This document shows positions 8,366 through 17,609 of a DNA stretch of 64,000 nucleotides, in pieces (the first letter of the stretch is position 1; each line of letters opens with the position of its first letter). The notes beneath the pieces are model-generated. The model had not been told where the DNA came from. It did no database searches and worked only from the letters and a program-made list of their open reading frames with translations. Source of the stretch: Rhizomicrobium sp. (GTDB lineage: Bacteria; Pseudomonadota; Alphaproteobacteria; Micropepsales; Micropepsaceae); NCBI GenBank assembly GCA_037200385.1, contig JBBCGL010000001.1, forward strand, positions 4,355,418-4,419,417. The letters run 5' to 3'. The position numbers were made by a program, and so were the translations under genes.

Positions 8366-8764
8366 CTACGGCAGCAAAATCATCTGGGTCTGCGTGACCA
8401 CGGCGACCAGCTTGCCGTCCTCCCGCGCGATCCGGGTCTGCCAGACCGAGGTCCGCTTGCCGACATGGATCGGCATGCTCTCGCCGATCACGGTCGTGCC
8501 TTCCTTCGCCGCGGCGATGAAGTTCGTCTTGCTTTCGACAGTGGTGGTGTTGGCCTCGCGCGGCATGTTGAGCACCGCGCCGATCGCGCCCAGCGCGTCG
8601 GCGAACGCCATGATCGCGCCGCCATGCAGGATGTGCCCCGCGGTGCACAGGTCCGGCCGCACCGTCAGCCGGGCGAGCACCTTGCCGGGTTCCGCGCTCA
8701 CGACTTCCACCCCCATCAGCGTGGGAAAGGGCTGGTTCGCCAGAATCCGCTTGCCGATCTCCAT
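8366..8764 (-). CDS. PaaI-type hotdog-fold thioesterase
   Basis: The 132-residue product is the size of single-hotdog PaaI/YbgC-type acyl-CoA thioesterases. The helix motif LHGGAIMAFADALGAIGA, preceded by LCTAGHI, contains the HGG turn and acidic residue typical of the PaaI active site. ATG 8764 is chosen because it follows a good AAAGGGGT ribosome site and opens at the expected length; the frame stays open upstream but overlaps the divergent DUF1232 gene. It is probably cotranscribed with the SDR downstream and may release CoA from aromatic or beta-oxidation intermediates. Confidence 0.88.
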   Translation of the reverse strand: MEIGKRILANQPFPTLMGVEVVSAEPGKVLARLTVRPDLCTAGHILHGGAIMAFADALGAIGAVLNMPREANTTTVESKTNFIAAAKEGTTVIGESMPIHVGKRTSVWQTRIAREDGKLVAVVTQTQMILLP

Positions 8765-8807
8765 GACACCCCTTTTTTCGCCACGATCCGATGGCGATAT
8801 TAGCCCG

Positions 8808-9176
8808 ATGACCGCAGATACACCCGTGCAACTTCCCGTGCCGCTGCCGCGCGACGAAAAAATCGTCGGCCGCGATTTCTGGAACAAGCTGCGCAAGGTT
8901 GCCGGCCGCATCCCCTTCGCGGAGGATGCGGCCTCAGCCTATTTCTGCGCCGTCGACCCGGCCACGCCCGCAAAGGTCAAGGCGACGCTGTTCGCCGCGC
9001 TGGCCTATTTCGTGATGCCCTTCGACCTGATCCCCGATTTTGTCGCCGGCATCGGCTTCACCGACGACGCCGCGGTGATCGCGCTGGCGCTCGGCATGGT
9101 CGCCCGCCACGTCAAGGAGGAGCATCGCGCCATGGCGCGCGCCGCGCTGCACATCCCTGAACCCGGCGCGGCATGA
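8808..9176 (+). CDS. DUF1232 (YkvA-type) small membrane-associated protein
   Basis: A 122-residue protein whose C-terminal half carries the DUF1232 core: a hydrophobic helix (ATLFAALAYFVMPFDLIPDF) with the conserved YF-x-PFDLIPD motif, then GFTDDAAV and a second helix. The family is widespread and uncharacterised; members are thought to sit in or on the membrane. The N-terminal 50 residues are charged. Its stop overlaps the next gene's start (ATGA), so the two are translationally coupled. Confidence 0.85.
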   Translation: MTADTPVQLPVPLPRDEKIVGRDFWNKLRKVAGRIPFAEDAASAYFCAVDPATPAKVKATLFAALAYFVMPFDLIPDFVAGIGFTDDAAVIALALGMVARHVKEEHRAMARAALHIPEPGAA

Positions 9177-9559
9177 ACTACAAGGACGTCGAGCGGCATT
9201 GCCTGGGGCTTCCCGGCGCGGTGCGGGAGGAACCCTGGAGCGATACGACCGTCTTCAAGATCGGTGGCAAGATGTTCGCCGTGATCGTGCACGACGACGC
9301 TCATAAGCCGATCGGCCTGTGGTTCAAGGCGTCCGACTATTCCTACGAGATACTTACGCAGGTTCCAGGCATCGGCCCATGCCCCTATTTCTGGCGCGCC
9401 AAATGGGTTGAGATGACGGGCCTGAAACCGCTCAAGCCCGCGGAGCTGAAAGCCTACCTGACGCGCGCGCATACGCTGGTAGCGGCGAGGTTGCCCAAGA
9501 AGACGCGCAGGGCGCTGGGGATCGCGGAAGAAACCTCGTCCGAGAATATTTATTCATAA
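9173..9559 (+). CDS. MmcQ/YjbR family protein
   Basis: A 128-residue MmcQ/YjbR (CyaY-like fold) protein. It shows the family features: LPGAVREEPW near residue 15, TTVFKIGGKMFAVI, and KPIGLWFKASD; the C-terminal half ends with the basic LPKKTRRAL segment. The family has a double-stranded-DNA-binding-like fold but no settled function. It starts inside the stop of the DUF1232 gene. A truncated relative lies at 4955-5068. It is followed by a strong nested inverted repeat, probably its terminator. Confidence 0.87.
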   Translation: MNYKDVERHCLGLPGAVREEPWSDTTVFKIGGKMFAVIVHDDAHKPIGLWFKASDYSYEILTQVPGIGPCPYFWRAKWVEMTGLKPLKPAELKAYLTRAHTLVAARLPKKTRRALGIAEETSSENIYS

Positions 9560-9565
9560 AACAAG

Positions 9566-9672
9566 CGTGTCATCCCGGCCGAGCGCAGCGAGAGCCGGGA
9601 CCCATGGAGCGTGCTACGCGATGGGTCCCGGCTCTACGCGATGCTGACGCATCGCTCGGCCGGGATGACACG
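9566..9672. repeat. Nested perfect inverted repeat (107 bp)
   Basis: An outer 20-bp perfect inverted repeat (9566-9585 with 9653-9672; arm begins CGTGTCATCCCGGCC) encloses an inner 15-bp perfect inverted repeat (9591-9605 with 9621-9635; arm AGAGCCGGGACCCAT). It lies exactly between the convergent MmcQ and glutamate dehydrogenase genes and would form a long branched hairpin in either transcript. The GTCATCCCGG ends match a widespread class of alphaproteobacterial intergenic palindromes; bidirectional termination is a reasonable inference. Confidence 0.8.
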
Positions 9673-9681
9673 ATTGGATTA

Positions 9682-12600
9682 TTACCGCGCCGCCAACTCT
9701 CTGATCTGGCTGTTGGCGAGCGTGAGCTTGGCCACCGAGGGGTCGCCGCCGCGCTCCAGCGCTTCGAGGAAGCTCTTGGCCCGCGCCAGCGCCTCGCCGC
9801 GGGCCTCCGCCCATGCCTTCACCGCCGCGGCGCCGTCGCCGCGCGTGCCCTGTGGCTTCGCGGCATCGGGCGCCGACAGCGCCTCGGCCGTCAGTGCGCG
9901 CTGACCGGCGAACAGATCGTCGGCGATGCGCCGGATCGCGAGCCGGTCCCAGTGCTGCGTCGCGCTGATCCGCGCCGCCAGGCCGCGCAGCCGGTCGATG
10001 CCGACCGTCGCGCCCATCGCGAAATAGGCGCCGGCCACCATGTCGACGCTCCAGCCCCGCGCCCGCGCCAGCGCCGCGATCTCCGGCGCCGTGCTCATCA
10101 GCGGCAGCACCGCGACGTCCTCCGCCACGTCGAGCGGCACGCCGGCATCGGCGAGCATCCGGATGCGTCCCTCGGTGTCCATCGCTTCATAAGGCGAAAC
10201 CAGGGAGTTGAACGTGCCGCGCAGGTTCTCGACCCCGGCGCGATAGAGCGCGATGGTCGAGGCAAGATCGGCATTGCCCGGGACATTGGTGATGAACCAC
10301 AGGCCCAGCCGGCGCAGGATCTCCGAGATATCCGTGTACATCCCGGTCTGCACCTCGGCCGCGACCTTGCCGTCCAGCGCGTCGACGCGGGTCTTGAGCG
10401 CGCCCAGCCCGAACGCGCCCTCGGCGACCACGAAGGCCCGCGCGACATGCGCGCCGGTGGCGCCCGACATCTCCTTCATGCGTGCCACGAACACCGGCCC
10501 GCTGAGATTGACGATCCGGTTGGCCAGCACGGTCGAGACGATCTCGCGCTTGAGGCGATGCTGCTCCAGCGCGGCGGGGAAGCGCGCCACGGCCTGGGGC
10601 GGGAAATAGCCGGCCAGCACCGCCGCGAAGGCCGGATCGTCGGGCAGGTCGCTGGCCACGATCTCGGCGTCGAGATCGAGCTTGGCGTAGGCGAGCAGCA
10701 CGGCGAGCTCTGGCCGCGTCAAGCCGCGGCTCTCGTTCTCCATCTTCTGCAGTTCGACGTCGTTCGGCAGGAACTCGACCACGCGGTCGAGGCGGCCGCG
10801 CAGCTCGAGGTCGCGCATGTAGCGGCCATGCGCATCGAGATCGCGCACCGCGCGGCCTTGCGCCACCGAGAGCGCCAGCGTCTGGTCGTAATTGTCCTTC
10901 AGCACATGCGCCGCGACGTCGTCGGTCATCGCGCCCAGCAGCTCGTCGCGCGCCTCGCCCGTCAACTCGCCGCGCCGTTGCGGCCCGCCCAGCAGGATCT
11001 TGAGATTGACCTCGTGGTCGGAGGTGTCGACGCCCGCCGAATTGTCGATCGCATCGGTGTTGATGCGGCCGCCGGTCCGCGCATATTCGATGCGGCCGAG
11101 CTGCGTCGCGCCCAGATTGGCGCCCTCGCCGACCACCTTGGCGCGCAGTTCGCCGCCATTGACGCGGATCGCGTCGTTGGCGCGGTCGCCGGCCTCCAGA
11201 TTGCTCTGCGCCGCCGCTTTGACATAGGTGCCGATGCCGCCGAAGAACAGCAGGTCGACCTCCGCCTTCAGCAGGATCTTCATCAGCGCCTGCGGCGACA
11301 GCCTGTCCGCCGCGATCCCGAGAACCGCTTTCACCTCCGGCGTCAGCGCGATTTCCTTCAGCGAGCGCGCGAACACGCCGCCGCCCTTGGAGATCAGGCT
11401 CTTGTCGTAATCCGCCCAGCTCGAGCGCGGCAGGTCGAACAGCCGCTTGCGTTCGCCCCAGCTCCCGGCGGCATCGGGATCGGGATCGAGGAAGATGTGG
11501 CGATGGTCGAACGCCGCCAGCAGCCGCGTCTCTTTGGACAGCAGCATGCCGTTGCCGAACACGTCGCCCGACATGTCGCCGACGCCGACGCAGGTGAAGG
11601 GCTCGCTCTGGATGTCGCGCCCCAACTCGCGGAAGTGGCGCTTGACCGCTTCCCAGGCGCCGCGCGCCGTGATGCCCATCTTCTTGTGGTCGTAGCCGTG
11701 GCTGCCGCCGCTCGCGAAGGCGTCGCCCAGCCAGAAGCCGCGGTCCTCCGCGATGCCGTTGGCGATGTCGGAGAAGGTGGCGGTGCCCTTGTCGGCCGCG
11801 ACCACGAGATAGGGATCGTCGCCGTCATGCCGCACGACGCCGGCGGGCGGCACGACCGTGCCGTCGGGATTGAGATTGTCGGTGACGTCGAGCAGCGCGT
11901 TGATCAGCACCTTGTAGGCGGCAATGCCGATCGCCTGGGATTGATCGCGCGTCGGATTGGCCGGCATCGCCTTGGGATAGAAGCCGCCCTTGGCGCCGAC
12001 CGGCACGATCACCGCGTTCTTGACCTGCTGCGCCTTCACCAGGCCCAGGATCTCGGTGCGGAAATCCTCGCGCCGGTCGGACCAGCGGATGCCGCCGCGC
12101 GCGATACGGCCGAAGCGCAGATGCACGCCCTCGACCTCCGGCGCATAGACGAAGATCTCGACATGCGGCCGCGGCAGCGGCAGCTCGTCGAGGTTCTGCG
12201 AGTTGAGCTTGATCGCGACATAGGGCTTGGGCGCGCCGGCGGCGTCGCGCTGGTAGAAATTCGTCCGCAGCACGTTCTCCACCACGTTGCGCAGGCGGCG
12301 GATGATGCGGTCGTCGTCGAGGCTCTGCACGTCGTTGAGCGCGCCGTCGATGCGCTTGGCGATCGCCGCGGCATCCAGCGCGCTGCCTTCGGGATCGTTC
12401 TGCGCATGGAACAGCGCGACCAGCAGGCCGGCGAGGTCCGGATTGCGGCTCAGCGCCTGCTCGACATAGTCCTGGCTGAAGGCGAAGCCCGCCTGGCGCA
12501 GGAATTTCGCGACCGTCCGCAGGATCGTCACGTCGCGCCAGCCGAGACCCGCGCCCAGCACCAGCCGGTTGAAGCCGTCGCTCTCCGCCTGGCCGCGCAC

Positions 12601-14505
12601 GACGGCGTGGAACGCCGCCTCCAGCGGCGCCTTCACCGCGCCGAGCTCGGCGGCGCCTTCGTCGGCGCGCTCCATCTGGAAGTCGAGGACATTGGCCTCA
12701 TGCGTCCAGCCGTCGCCGGTCTTGAGCGTGACGGGGAACGCATCCTCCGCGATCACCTTCAGCCCCAGATTCTCGAAGATCGGCAGCGACGCCGACAGCG
12801 GCATCACCGGGCCGAGCATGTAGAGCTTGAGGCGCAGGGCGTCATGCGCGTCGCCGTGCCGGCGATAGACCTGCGCGGTCAGCCGCAGCTCGTCCTCGGC
12901 CTGGGCGAGGGCGGCGATCACATCGAGGTCGTGCACCGCCTCGAGCGGCGAGAACATGCCGCGATAGCCGGGCGAGAAATGCGCCTGCCGCTCCTGCGTC
13001 AGCCGCATCCCATCGCTCTCGCCATGGATCTCCTCCATCGCTTCGGCGAAGCCGTCGTCCCAGGTGCGGATCGCGCCGCGGATCTGGGCTTCGAGCTGCT
13101 GTATGCTGACGGTCGGCCGCGCGCCTTCGTTGCGGCCGATGATGAAATGCACCCGCGCCAGCACGGAGTCGTCGATCGAGGGCGTCGCGGCGGACAGTCG
13201 GCCGTTGAGCGCCTTGGCGAGGATCTGGTGGATGCGCTCGCGCGCCTGGGTGTCGTAGCGGTCGCGCGGCACGAAGACGAGGGCGGAGACGAAGCGGTCG
13301 AAGCGGTCGAAGCGCAGGAACAGCCGCACCGTCGGCCGCTCGCCCAGCCGCAGGATGCCCTGCGCGATCGCGAACAGGTCGTCGACCGAGATCTGGAACA
13401 GGTCGTCGCGCGGGTAATTGTCGAGGATGTGCGCCAGCGCCTTGCCGTCATGGCTGGCCGGCGGCAGGCCGGCGCGCGCGATGACGTCGGCGACCTTGCG
13501 GCGCAGCAGGGGAATGTCGCTGGGCCGCCGGCTATAGGCGCCGGAGGTGAACAGGCCGACGAAGCGGCGCTCGCCGGCGAGCCTGCCGTCCGTGTCGAAG
13601 ATCTTCACGCCGACATAGTCCATATGGACGCGGCGATGGACGAAGCTGCGCTCGTTCGACTTGGTGATGATCAGCGGCGAAGGCTGCATGAGGAAGGCGC
13701 GCACCGCCGGCGTCAGCGCCGCGCGGTCCGGACCGCGCCGGATCACCCGCGCATCGGGATCGCTGAGCACGCCCAGGCCGGTGTGCTCCGCCGGATTCAG
13801 CGCGCCGTCGCCGGACGGATCGAAGGCATAGTCGCGCGCCCCCAGGAAGGTGAAGTGGTTGTCGCCCAGCCATTCGAGGAAGGCGAGATTCTCGGCAAGC
13901 TCCTCGGGACCGATCTTGGGCGGATTGGTCTTGAGCCCGGCGACGGAGTCGCGCAGGCGCTCCATCATCGCGCGCCAATCGCGCACCGCGACGGCGACCT
14001 GGGCGAAGGTCGCACGCGCGCTGTGCAACATGGCGGCCTGCCGCACCTCGCTCAGCACCGGTTCGAGGACCGCGACGATCACGCTTGCCGCCTGGCCGTC
14101 GCGCTGCACGATGGGATGGAACACGGCGCGCAGCCGCCCGCCGCTCGCCGTCAAGTCGGCGATGAGGGAGTCGAACAGGAAGGGCTTGTCGTCATTGACC
14201 GCGACCAGGACGAAATCGTTCTCGCCATAGCCGGGATCCTCCTCGCGGGCGCAGAACAGCGTGACGTCGCTCGCGCCGGGCGCATGTGCCGCGACGCGCT
14301 TCAGCACCAGCCGCGCCAGCGTGACGAGCGATTCCGGCGAATAGCGGTTCACGTCGTCCGGCGCGGCGTTGCGGTAGAGCGCTGCGAAGATTTCGGCGAG
14401 CGGCCCTTCGCCGGCGAGCTTCGCGCCGGCGGCCAGCCGCGCCGCCGCATCGGCTTCGTTCTGGCGCGTGACATGTGCGGCATCGTCGGAGGAGCTGAGC
14501 GACAT
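9682..14505 (-). CDS. gdhZ: NAD-specific glutamate dehydrogenase, 180-kDa class
   Basis: This 1607-residue protein is the large NAD-dependent glutamate dehydrogenase, converting glutamate to 2-oxoglutarate, ammonia and NADH for glutamate catabolism in the cytosol. The length matches the family (about 1600). The N-terminal 700 residues form the regulatory ACT-like region. The catalytic part is recognised by the GRIARGGIRWSDR segment, VPVGAKGGFYPK with the substrate-binding lysine, and the dinucleotide-binding region around GVGDMSGDVFGNGMLL. The C-terminal region after about residue 1200 is helical, as in this class. The symbol follows the Caulobacter name gdhZ; gdhB is used in other bacteria. 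It is transcribed alone, with a repeat after its stop. Confidence 0.95.
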   Translation of the reverse strand: MSLSSSDDAAHVTRQNEADAAARLAAGAKLAGEGPLAEIFAALYRNAAPDDVNRYSPESLVTLARLVLKRVAAHAPGASDVTLFCAREEDPGYGENDFVLVAVNDDKPFLFDSLIADLTASGGRLRAVFHPIVQRDGQAASVIVAVLEPVLSEVRQAAMLHSARATFAQVAVAVRDWRAMMERLRDSVAGLKTNPPKIGPEELAENLAFLEWLGDNHFTFLGARDYAFDPSGDGALNPAEHTGLGVLSDPDARVIRRGPDRAALTPAVRAFLMQPSPLIITKSNERSFVHRRVHMDYVGVKIFDTDGRLAGERRFVGLFTSGAYSRRPSDIPLLRRKVADVIARAGLPPASHDGKALAHILDNYPRDDLFQISVDDLFAIAQGILRLGERPTVRLFLRFDRFDRFVSALVFVPRDRYDTQARERIHQILAKALNGRLSAATPSIDDSVLARVHFIIGRNEGARPTVSIQQLEAQIRGAIRTWDDGFAEAMEEIHGESDGMRLTQERQAHFSPGYRGMFSPLEAVHDLDVIAALAQAEDELRLTAQVYRRHGDAHDALRLKLYMLGPVMPLSASLPIFENLGLKVIAEDAFPVTLKTGDGWTHEANVLDFQMERADEGAAELGAVKAPLEAAFHAVVRGQAESDGFNRLVLGAGLGWRDVTILRTVAKFLRQAGFAFSQDYVEQALSRNPDLAGLLVALFHAQNDPEGSALDAAAIAKRIDGALNDVQSLDDDRIIRRLRNVVENVLRTNFYQRDAAGAPKPYVAIKLNSQNLDELPLPRPHVEIFVYAPEVEGVHLRFGRIARGGIRWSDRREDFRTEILGLVKAQQVKNAVIVPVGAKGGFYPKAMPANPTRDQSQAIGIAAYKVLINALLDVTDNLNPDGTVVPPAGVVRHDGDDPYLVVAADKGTATFSDIANGIAEDRGFWLGDAFASGGSHGYDHKKMGITARGAWEAVKRHFRELGRDIQSEPFTCVGVGDMSGDVFGNGMLLSKETRLLAAFDHRHIFLDPDPDAAGSWGERKRLFDLPRSSWADYDKSLISKGGGVFARSLKEIALTPEVKAVLGIAADRLSPQALMKILLKAEVDLLFFGGIGTYVKAAAQSNLEAGDRANDAIRVNGGELRAKVVGEGANLGATQLGRIEYARTGGRINTDAIDNSAGVDTSDHEVNLKILLGGPQRRGELTGEARDELLGAMTDDVAAHVLKDNYDQTLALSVAQGRAVRDLDAHGRYMRDLELRGRLDRVVEFLPNDVELQKMENESRGLTRPELAVLLAYAKLDLDAEIVASDLPDDPAFAAVLAGYFPPQAVARFPAALEQHRLKREIVSTVLANRIVNLSGPVFVARMKEMSGATGAHVARAFVVAEGAFGLGALKTRVDALDGKVAAEVQTGMYTDISEILRRLGLWFITNVPGNADLASTIALYRAGVENLRGTFNSLVSPYEAMDTEGRIRMLADAGVPLDVAEDVAVLPLMSTAPEIAALARARGWSVDMVAGAYFAMGATVGIDRLRGLAARISATQHWDRLAIRRIADDLFAGQRALTAEALSAPDAAKPQGTRGDGAAAVKAWAEARGEALARAKSFLEALERGGDPSVAKLTLANSQIRELAAR

Positions 14506-14594
14506 GAGGAGCCTTCAGGAGGGTGCGGTCGGCCGCATTGCGCGCGGGACCTTATCCCTGCGCGCCGCACCGGAAAACCGGGCAATTGTGATAT

Positions 14595-15284
14595 TTACGA
14601 GGCGATCAGGCCGTGCGGCAGCGCGGAAAGCTGGCGCTTCGCATCCGCACGCGCCGCGAGCTCGATCGCGCCGGCGACGATGGCGCAGGCGATGAGGACG
14701 AGGGCCGCGTCGAGCGCGCCTGTCGCGAAAGGCCGCATCACGCAAGCCAATGACGTGAGCGCCGCGACCGGCGCAAGAAAAAGCAGCACCGCTTGCCGCT
14801 CGCGCAACAACCACGCGACCGCCATGGCGGGCAGGCTGGCATAGAGCAGCGCGGCGCCGCCCGATATGCCGGTGGGCAGCGCGAGGAACGCGCCGGCGCC
14901 CCAGGCGAAGCCCGCATAGAGCAGGCAGGCGCTCAGGTCCTGTGCGAAGATGTGCAGCGTTGCGCGTTCGAAAGGCTGGCCGATGGCGTGGCCGTAAGCG
15001 CGCCCGATGGCCAGTCCGGCGACCGCGACCAGGATCGCCCAGGCGCCGGTCGGCGCAAAGCCCGCGCCGCCGCCCAGGATGATCGCCAGCACAGCCATGG
15101 CGGGCAAGGCGATGGCGGCATGCAGCGAACGGCCCAGCAGGTTGGCCAGCCGCGCCGTCTCGACCGCTTCCGCATGCATCTGTGCCAGCCGCGCCACGAC
15201 GCCGCCGGTCGCGGCAACCGCCTCGGGCTCCGTCGGGTAGGCGGGTGTCACGATATCGAAGGACGGATGCGCCTGTGCGGCCAT
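14595..15284 (-). CDS. Integral membrane protein of unknown function
   Basis: A 229-residue protein with a short cytoplasmic N-terminus (about 50 residues ending in LANLLGRSLHAA) followed by six or so hydrophobic segments, for example AIALPAMAVLAIILGGG, GAWAILVAVAGLAIG, LLYASLPAMAVAWLL, AVLLFLAPVAALTSL and ALDAALVLIACAIVAGA. It resembles the membrane portion of FUSC-like or GGDEF sensor proteins but has no output domain. ATG 15284 is chosen because the upstream in-frame extension overlaps a divergent gene. It is divergent from the exonuclease gene. Confidence 0.65.
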   Translation of the reverse strand: MAAQAHPSFDIVTPAYPTEPEAVAATGGVVARLAQMHAEAVETARLANLLGRSLHAAIALPAMAVLAIILGGGAGFAPTGAWAILVAVAGLAIGRAYGHAIGQPFERATLHIFAQDLSACLLYAGFAWGAGAFLALPTGISGGAALLYASLPAMAVAWLLRERQAVLLFLAPVAALTSLACVMRPFATGALDAALVLIACAIVAGAIELAARADAKRQLSALPHGLIAS

Positions 15285-15404
15285 GACGGCTCCGTAGCGG
15301 AAAATCTCGGGCTTAGGCTCCGCTGTGGGTCTTAAGAATGTATTAATTATGCCGCACGCTTTGATTCGGAATTGTCCGGACCCTTCACAGACTGCAAAGC
15401 GCCC

Positions 15405-16001
15405 ATGACGTCGGCCGTCGTCTACGACCTCGAATTCACCGCCTGGGAAGGCTCGATGCGCCATCGCTGGTTGCGGCCCGGCGAATTCAAGGAAGTCGTG
15501 CAGATCGGGGCGGCGCGGGTGGACGCGCTGACGCTCGACGTGCGGGAGACGTTCATCGTCACGATCCGTCCGCGAATCAACGCGCAGCTCTCGCCGTATT
15601 TCGAACGCCTCACCGGCATCACGAACGCGATCCTGCGCGAAGAAGGCCGCGACTTCGCCGATGGCTATGATGCGTTCCTCGCCTTCGCCCGCGGCGAGCC
15701 CTGCGCCGCCTTCGGCCGCGACGAGCTGGTGTTCGACGAGAATCTGCGTCTCTACGGCCTCGCCGCCCGGCCCACGCCGGAATTCCGCGACGCGCGCCCC
15801 TGGTTCCGCGCCAACGGGCTCAGCACGTCCGGCCTGCATTCCTGCGATATCGCGCCGAAGCTGGGGATTCCGTCCGAGGGCAGGGCGCACAACGCACTCG
15901 CCGACAGCCTGTCGATCGCCGCCGGCATGAAAGTCCTCGTCGCGCGCGGGGCCAAGAGCCTATTTGCCGATCTGGCGGCCGCTGCTAGAACAGCGGCATG
16001 A
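15405..16001 (+). CDS. DEDDh 3'-5' exonuclease family protein
   Basis: The 198-residue protein carries the exonuclease motifs in order: ExoI VVYDLEFT (the D-x-E pair near residues 8-10), ExoII around AFGRDELVFDE near 105, and ExoIII HNALADS with the H-x4-D catalytic pair near 165. It is like the proofreading subunit and RNase T-like inhibitors of DNA/RNA ends, but stand-alone. ATG at 15405 is preferred over an in-frame TTG at 15372 because it begins two residues before the first beta strand. The next gene overlaps by 4 nt. Confidence 0.85.
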   Translation: MTSAVVYDLEFTAWEGSMRHRWLRPGEFKEVVQIGAARVDALTLDVRETFIVTIRPRINAQLSPYFERLTGITNAILREEGRDFADGYDAFLAFARGEPCAAFGRDELVFDENLRLYGLAARPTPEFRDARPWFRANGLSTSGLHSCDIAPKLGIPSEGRAHNALADSLSIAAGMKVLVARGAKSLFADLAAAARTAA

Positions 16002-16354
16002 AGCTGCCCGGTCCGGATCATCCCATCACCATCGAGCCTGCCAAGGGCCGTGTCGTCATACGCTTCGCCGGCACGGTGATCGCCGATACGACGCACGCGC
16101 TCGAGCTGCGGGAGGCCGCCTATCCGGCGGTGCTCTATATCCCGCGTGCCGACGCGCATATGGATCACCTCACCCGCGCGGCGCACAGCTCGCACTGCCC
16201 CTACAAGGGCGATGCGAGCTATTTCAACCTCGCGGCCGGGGAGGCGCACGCCGCGAACGCGGTGTGGAGCTACGAGACGCCCTATCCCGCAATGGCGGCG
16301 ATCAAGGATCACCTGGCATTCTATCCGCAGCATGTGGCCGTCGAGCGCAGCTGA
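15998..16354 (+). CDS. DUF427 domain protein
   Basis: A 118-residue DUF427 protein. The family motif block is visible: VVIRFAGTVIADT, AYPAVLYIPRADA, then the HCPYKGDASYFNL signature containing the conserved CPYKG-x-ASY and a C-terminal YETPYPAM-x4-DHLAFYP. Structures of this family show a small beta-barrel; its function is unsettled. It starts inside the stop codon of the exonuclease gene and is followed after 3 nt by the cupin gene. Confidence 0.9.
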   Translation: MKLPGPDHPITIEPAKGRVVIRFAGTVIADTTHALELREAAYPAVLYIPRADAHMDHLTRAAHSSHCPYKGDASYFNLAAGEAHAANAVWSYETPYPAMAAIKDHLAFYPQHVAVERS

Positions 16355-16357
16355 GCG

Positions 16358-16780
16358 ATGGATGCCGACGAGTTGATCCGCATCCTGAAGATGCGTCGCC
16401 ATCCCGAAGGCGGCCATTACCGCGAGGCGTTCCGCGACAACCGCCCCGGCGGCCGCGGCCGCGCACATTCCACCGCGATCTATTTCCTGCTCAAGAAGGG
16501 CGAGGTGTCGCGCTGGCACCGCATCGACTCGTCCGAGGTCTGGCATTTCTACCGCGGCAGTCCGCTGGAGCTCGCCATCGCGCCGTTGCGCGGTCCCGCC
16601 GTGCGCCATGTGCTCGGCAACCGGATCGAGAAGGGCGAGCGGCCGCAGATCGTCGTGCCGCCGCGCGGCTGGCAGACCGCCCGTTCGCTGGGAGCCTATA
16701 CGCTGGTCGGCTGCACCGTGGCGCCGGGTTTCGATTTCGCGACCTTCGAGCTCGCGCCGGACGGCTTCGAACCCCGCTAG
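16358..16780 (+). CDS. Cupin-fold DUF985 family protein
   Basis: A 140-residue DUF985 cupin. The start LIRILKMRRHPEGGHYREAF, the strand STAIYFLLKKGEVSRWHR, then SSEVWHFYRGSPL are the standard family blocks; the two histidines in SRWHR and VWHFY correspond to the cupin metal/sugar-binding face. C-terminal GCTVAPGFDFATFEL completes the barrel. The enzyme activity is uncertain for the family. It is the last gene of a three-gene run and overlaps the convergent gene by 4 nt. Confidence 0.9.
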   Translation: MDADELIRILKMRRHPEGGHYREAFRDNRPGGRGRAHSTAIYFLLKKGEVSRWHRIDSSEVWHFYRGSPLELAIAPLRGPAVRHVLGNRIEKGERPQIVVPPRGWQTARSLGAYTLVGCTVAPGFDFATFELAPDGFEPR

Positions 16781-17538
16781 CCTTCGGTCGGAATCGAGAA
16801 CAACTGCCCCAGCGCCCGTGCGATGCCGTGGCTGGAGGCGCGCCCGACGAAGCCGCGTGACGGCGTGAAGGTGACCAGCAGCGTGCGGCCGTGCAGCGCG
16901 ATGGTCGGCCGCCCGCCGCTCACCATCTGCACCATATCCATCTTCGCCGCCACTGCGGCGCGTGCCGCGGGGTTTGCCGTGAAGCGATCGATGCCGCGCG
17001 CCGCATTCTGCATCGCGTCGAAGGTCAGGGCGCGCAACACCGCGTCGCCGGCCAGCGCCGTCCAGTCGGCATTGAACAGGATGCGCAAGCCGCGGGTGTA
17101 GACGAGATGCGTCGCCTCGTCCGCTGCCGCCTTCTGCATGTCGCTCAGCGACAGCGGCGCCAGGCTGGGCGGCGTGCTGGCGCCGCTGCGGTCGGCGGGA
17201 AGTCCGCCGGGCTGCGCATCGGTGTAGATCGTCACCGCGCCCCAGCCCGACACGGCCAGGGCCGTGGCGCCCGAATCGTATTTGAGCACCCGTCCGCCGA
17301 GCGAGGCATGATCGACATAGAGGACGTAGACTTCCGGTTCGTTCACGAAGCGCATCAGATATTTGTCGGCGTCATGGTCGAGCGTGAACGTCGTGCCGGT
17401 GCTGATCGTGTAGATGCCCGTCTGGATGTCGCCGAGCCGGTCGAGGGACAAGCGCTCGCCCAGGCCGCTCTGGCCGTGCACGGCCCCGCCGAAAGCCAGC
17501 AGCGCGACGAACGCGATCGGGATCCCACGCTTGGGCAT
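16777..17538 (-). CDS. Secreted DUF4908-like protein
   Basis: A 253-residue protein with a signal peptide (MPKRGIPIAFVALLAFGGAVHG, cut near residue 22). The mature part begins with strands that read IQTGIYTISTGTTFTLDHD and YLMRFVNEPEVYVLYVDHASLGGRVLKYDSG, which I associate tentatively with the DUF4908 family of Caulobacterales-like bacteria. The C-terminal domain has GGRPTIALHGRTLLVTF. No catalytic motif is visible. It is probably periplasmic and of unknown role. Confidence 0.65.
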   Translation of the reverse strand: MPKRGIPIAFVALLAFGGAVHGQSGLGERLSLDRLGDIQTGIYTISTGTTFTLDHDADKYLMRFVNEPEVYVLYVDHASLGGRVLKYDSGATALAVSGWGAVTIYTDAQPGGLPADRSGASTPPSLAPLSLSDMQKAAADEATHLVYTRGLRILFNADWTALAGDAVLRALTFDAMQNAARGIDRFTANPAARAAVAAKMDMVQMVSGGRPTIALHGRTLLVTFTPSRGFVGRASSHGIARALGQLFSIPTEG

Positions 17539-17609
17539 TCTCGCCTTCTTGTGTTTGCGCCGCTCTCTTGGCGTCCCGATCTGAAGTCGGCACGTCCCCC
17601 AGGCTCAGG

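Noticed and set aside
9604-14844. A 1746-codon open frame on the strand opposite the glutamate dehydrogenase gene
   Set aside because: It is an Arg/Ala/His-rich antisense frame with no domain, a typical result of GC-rich third positions in the real gene.
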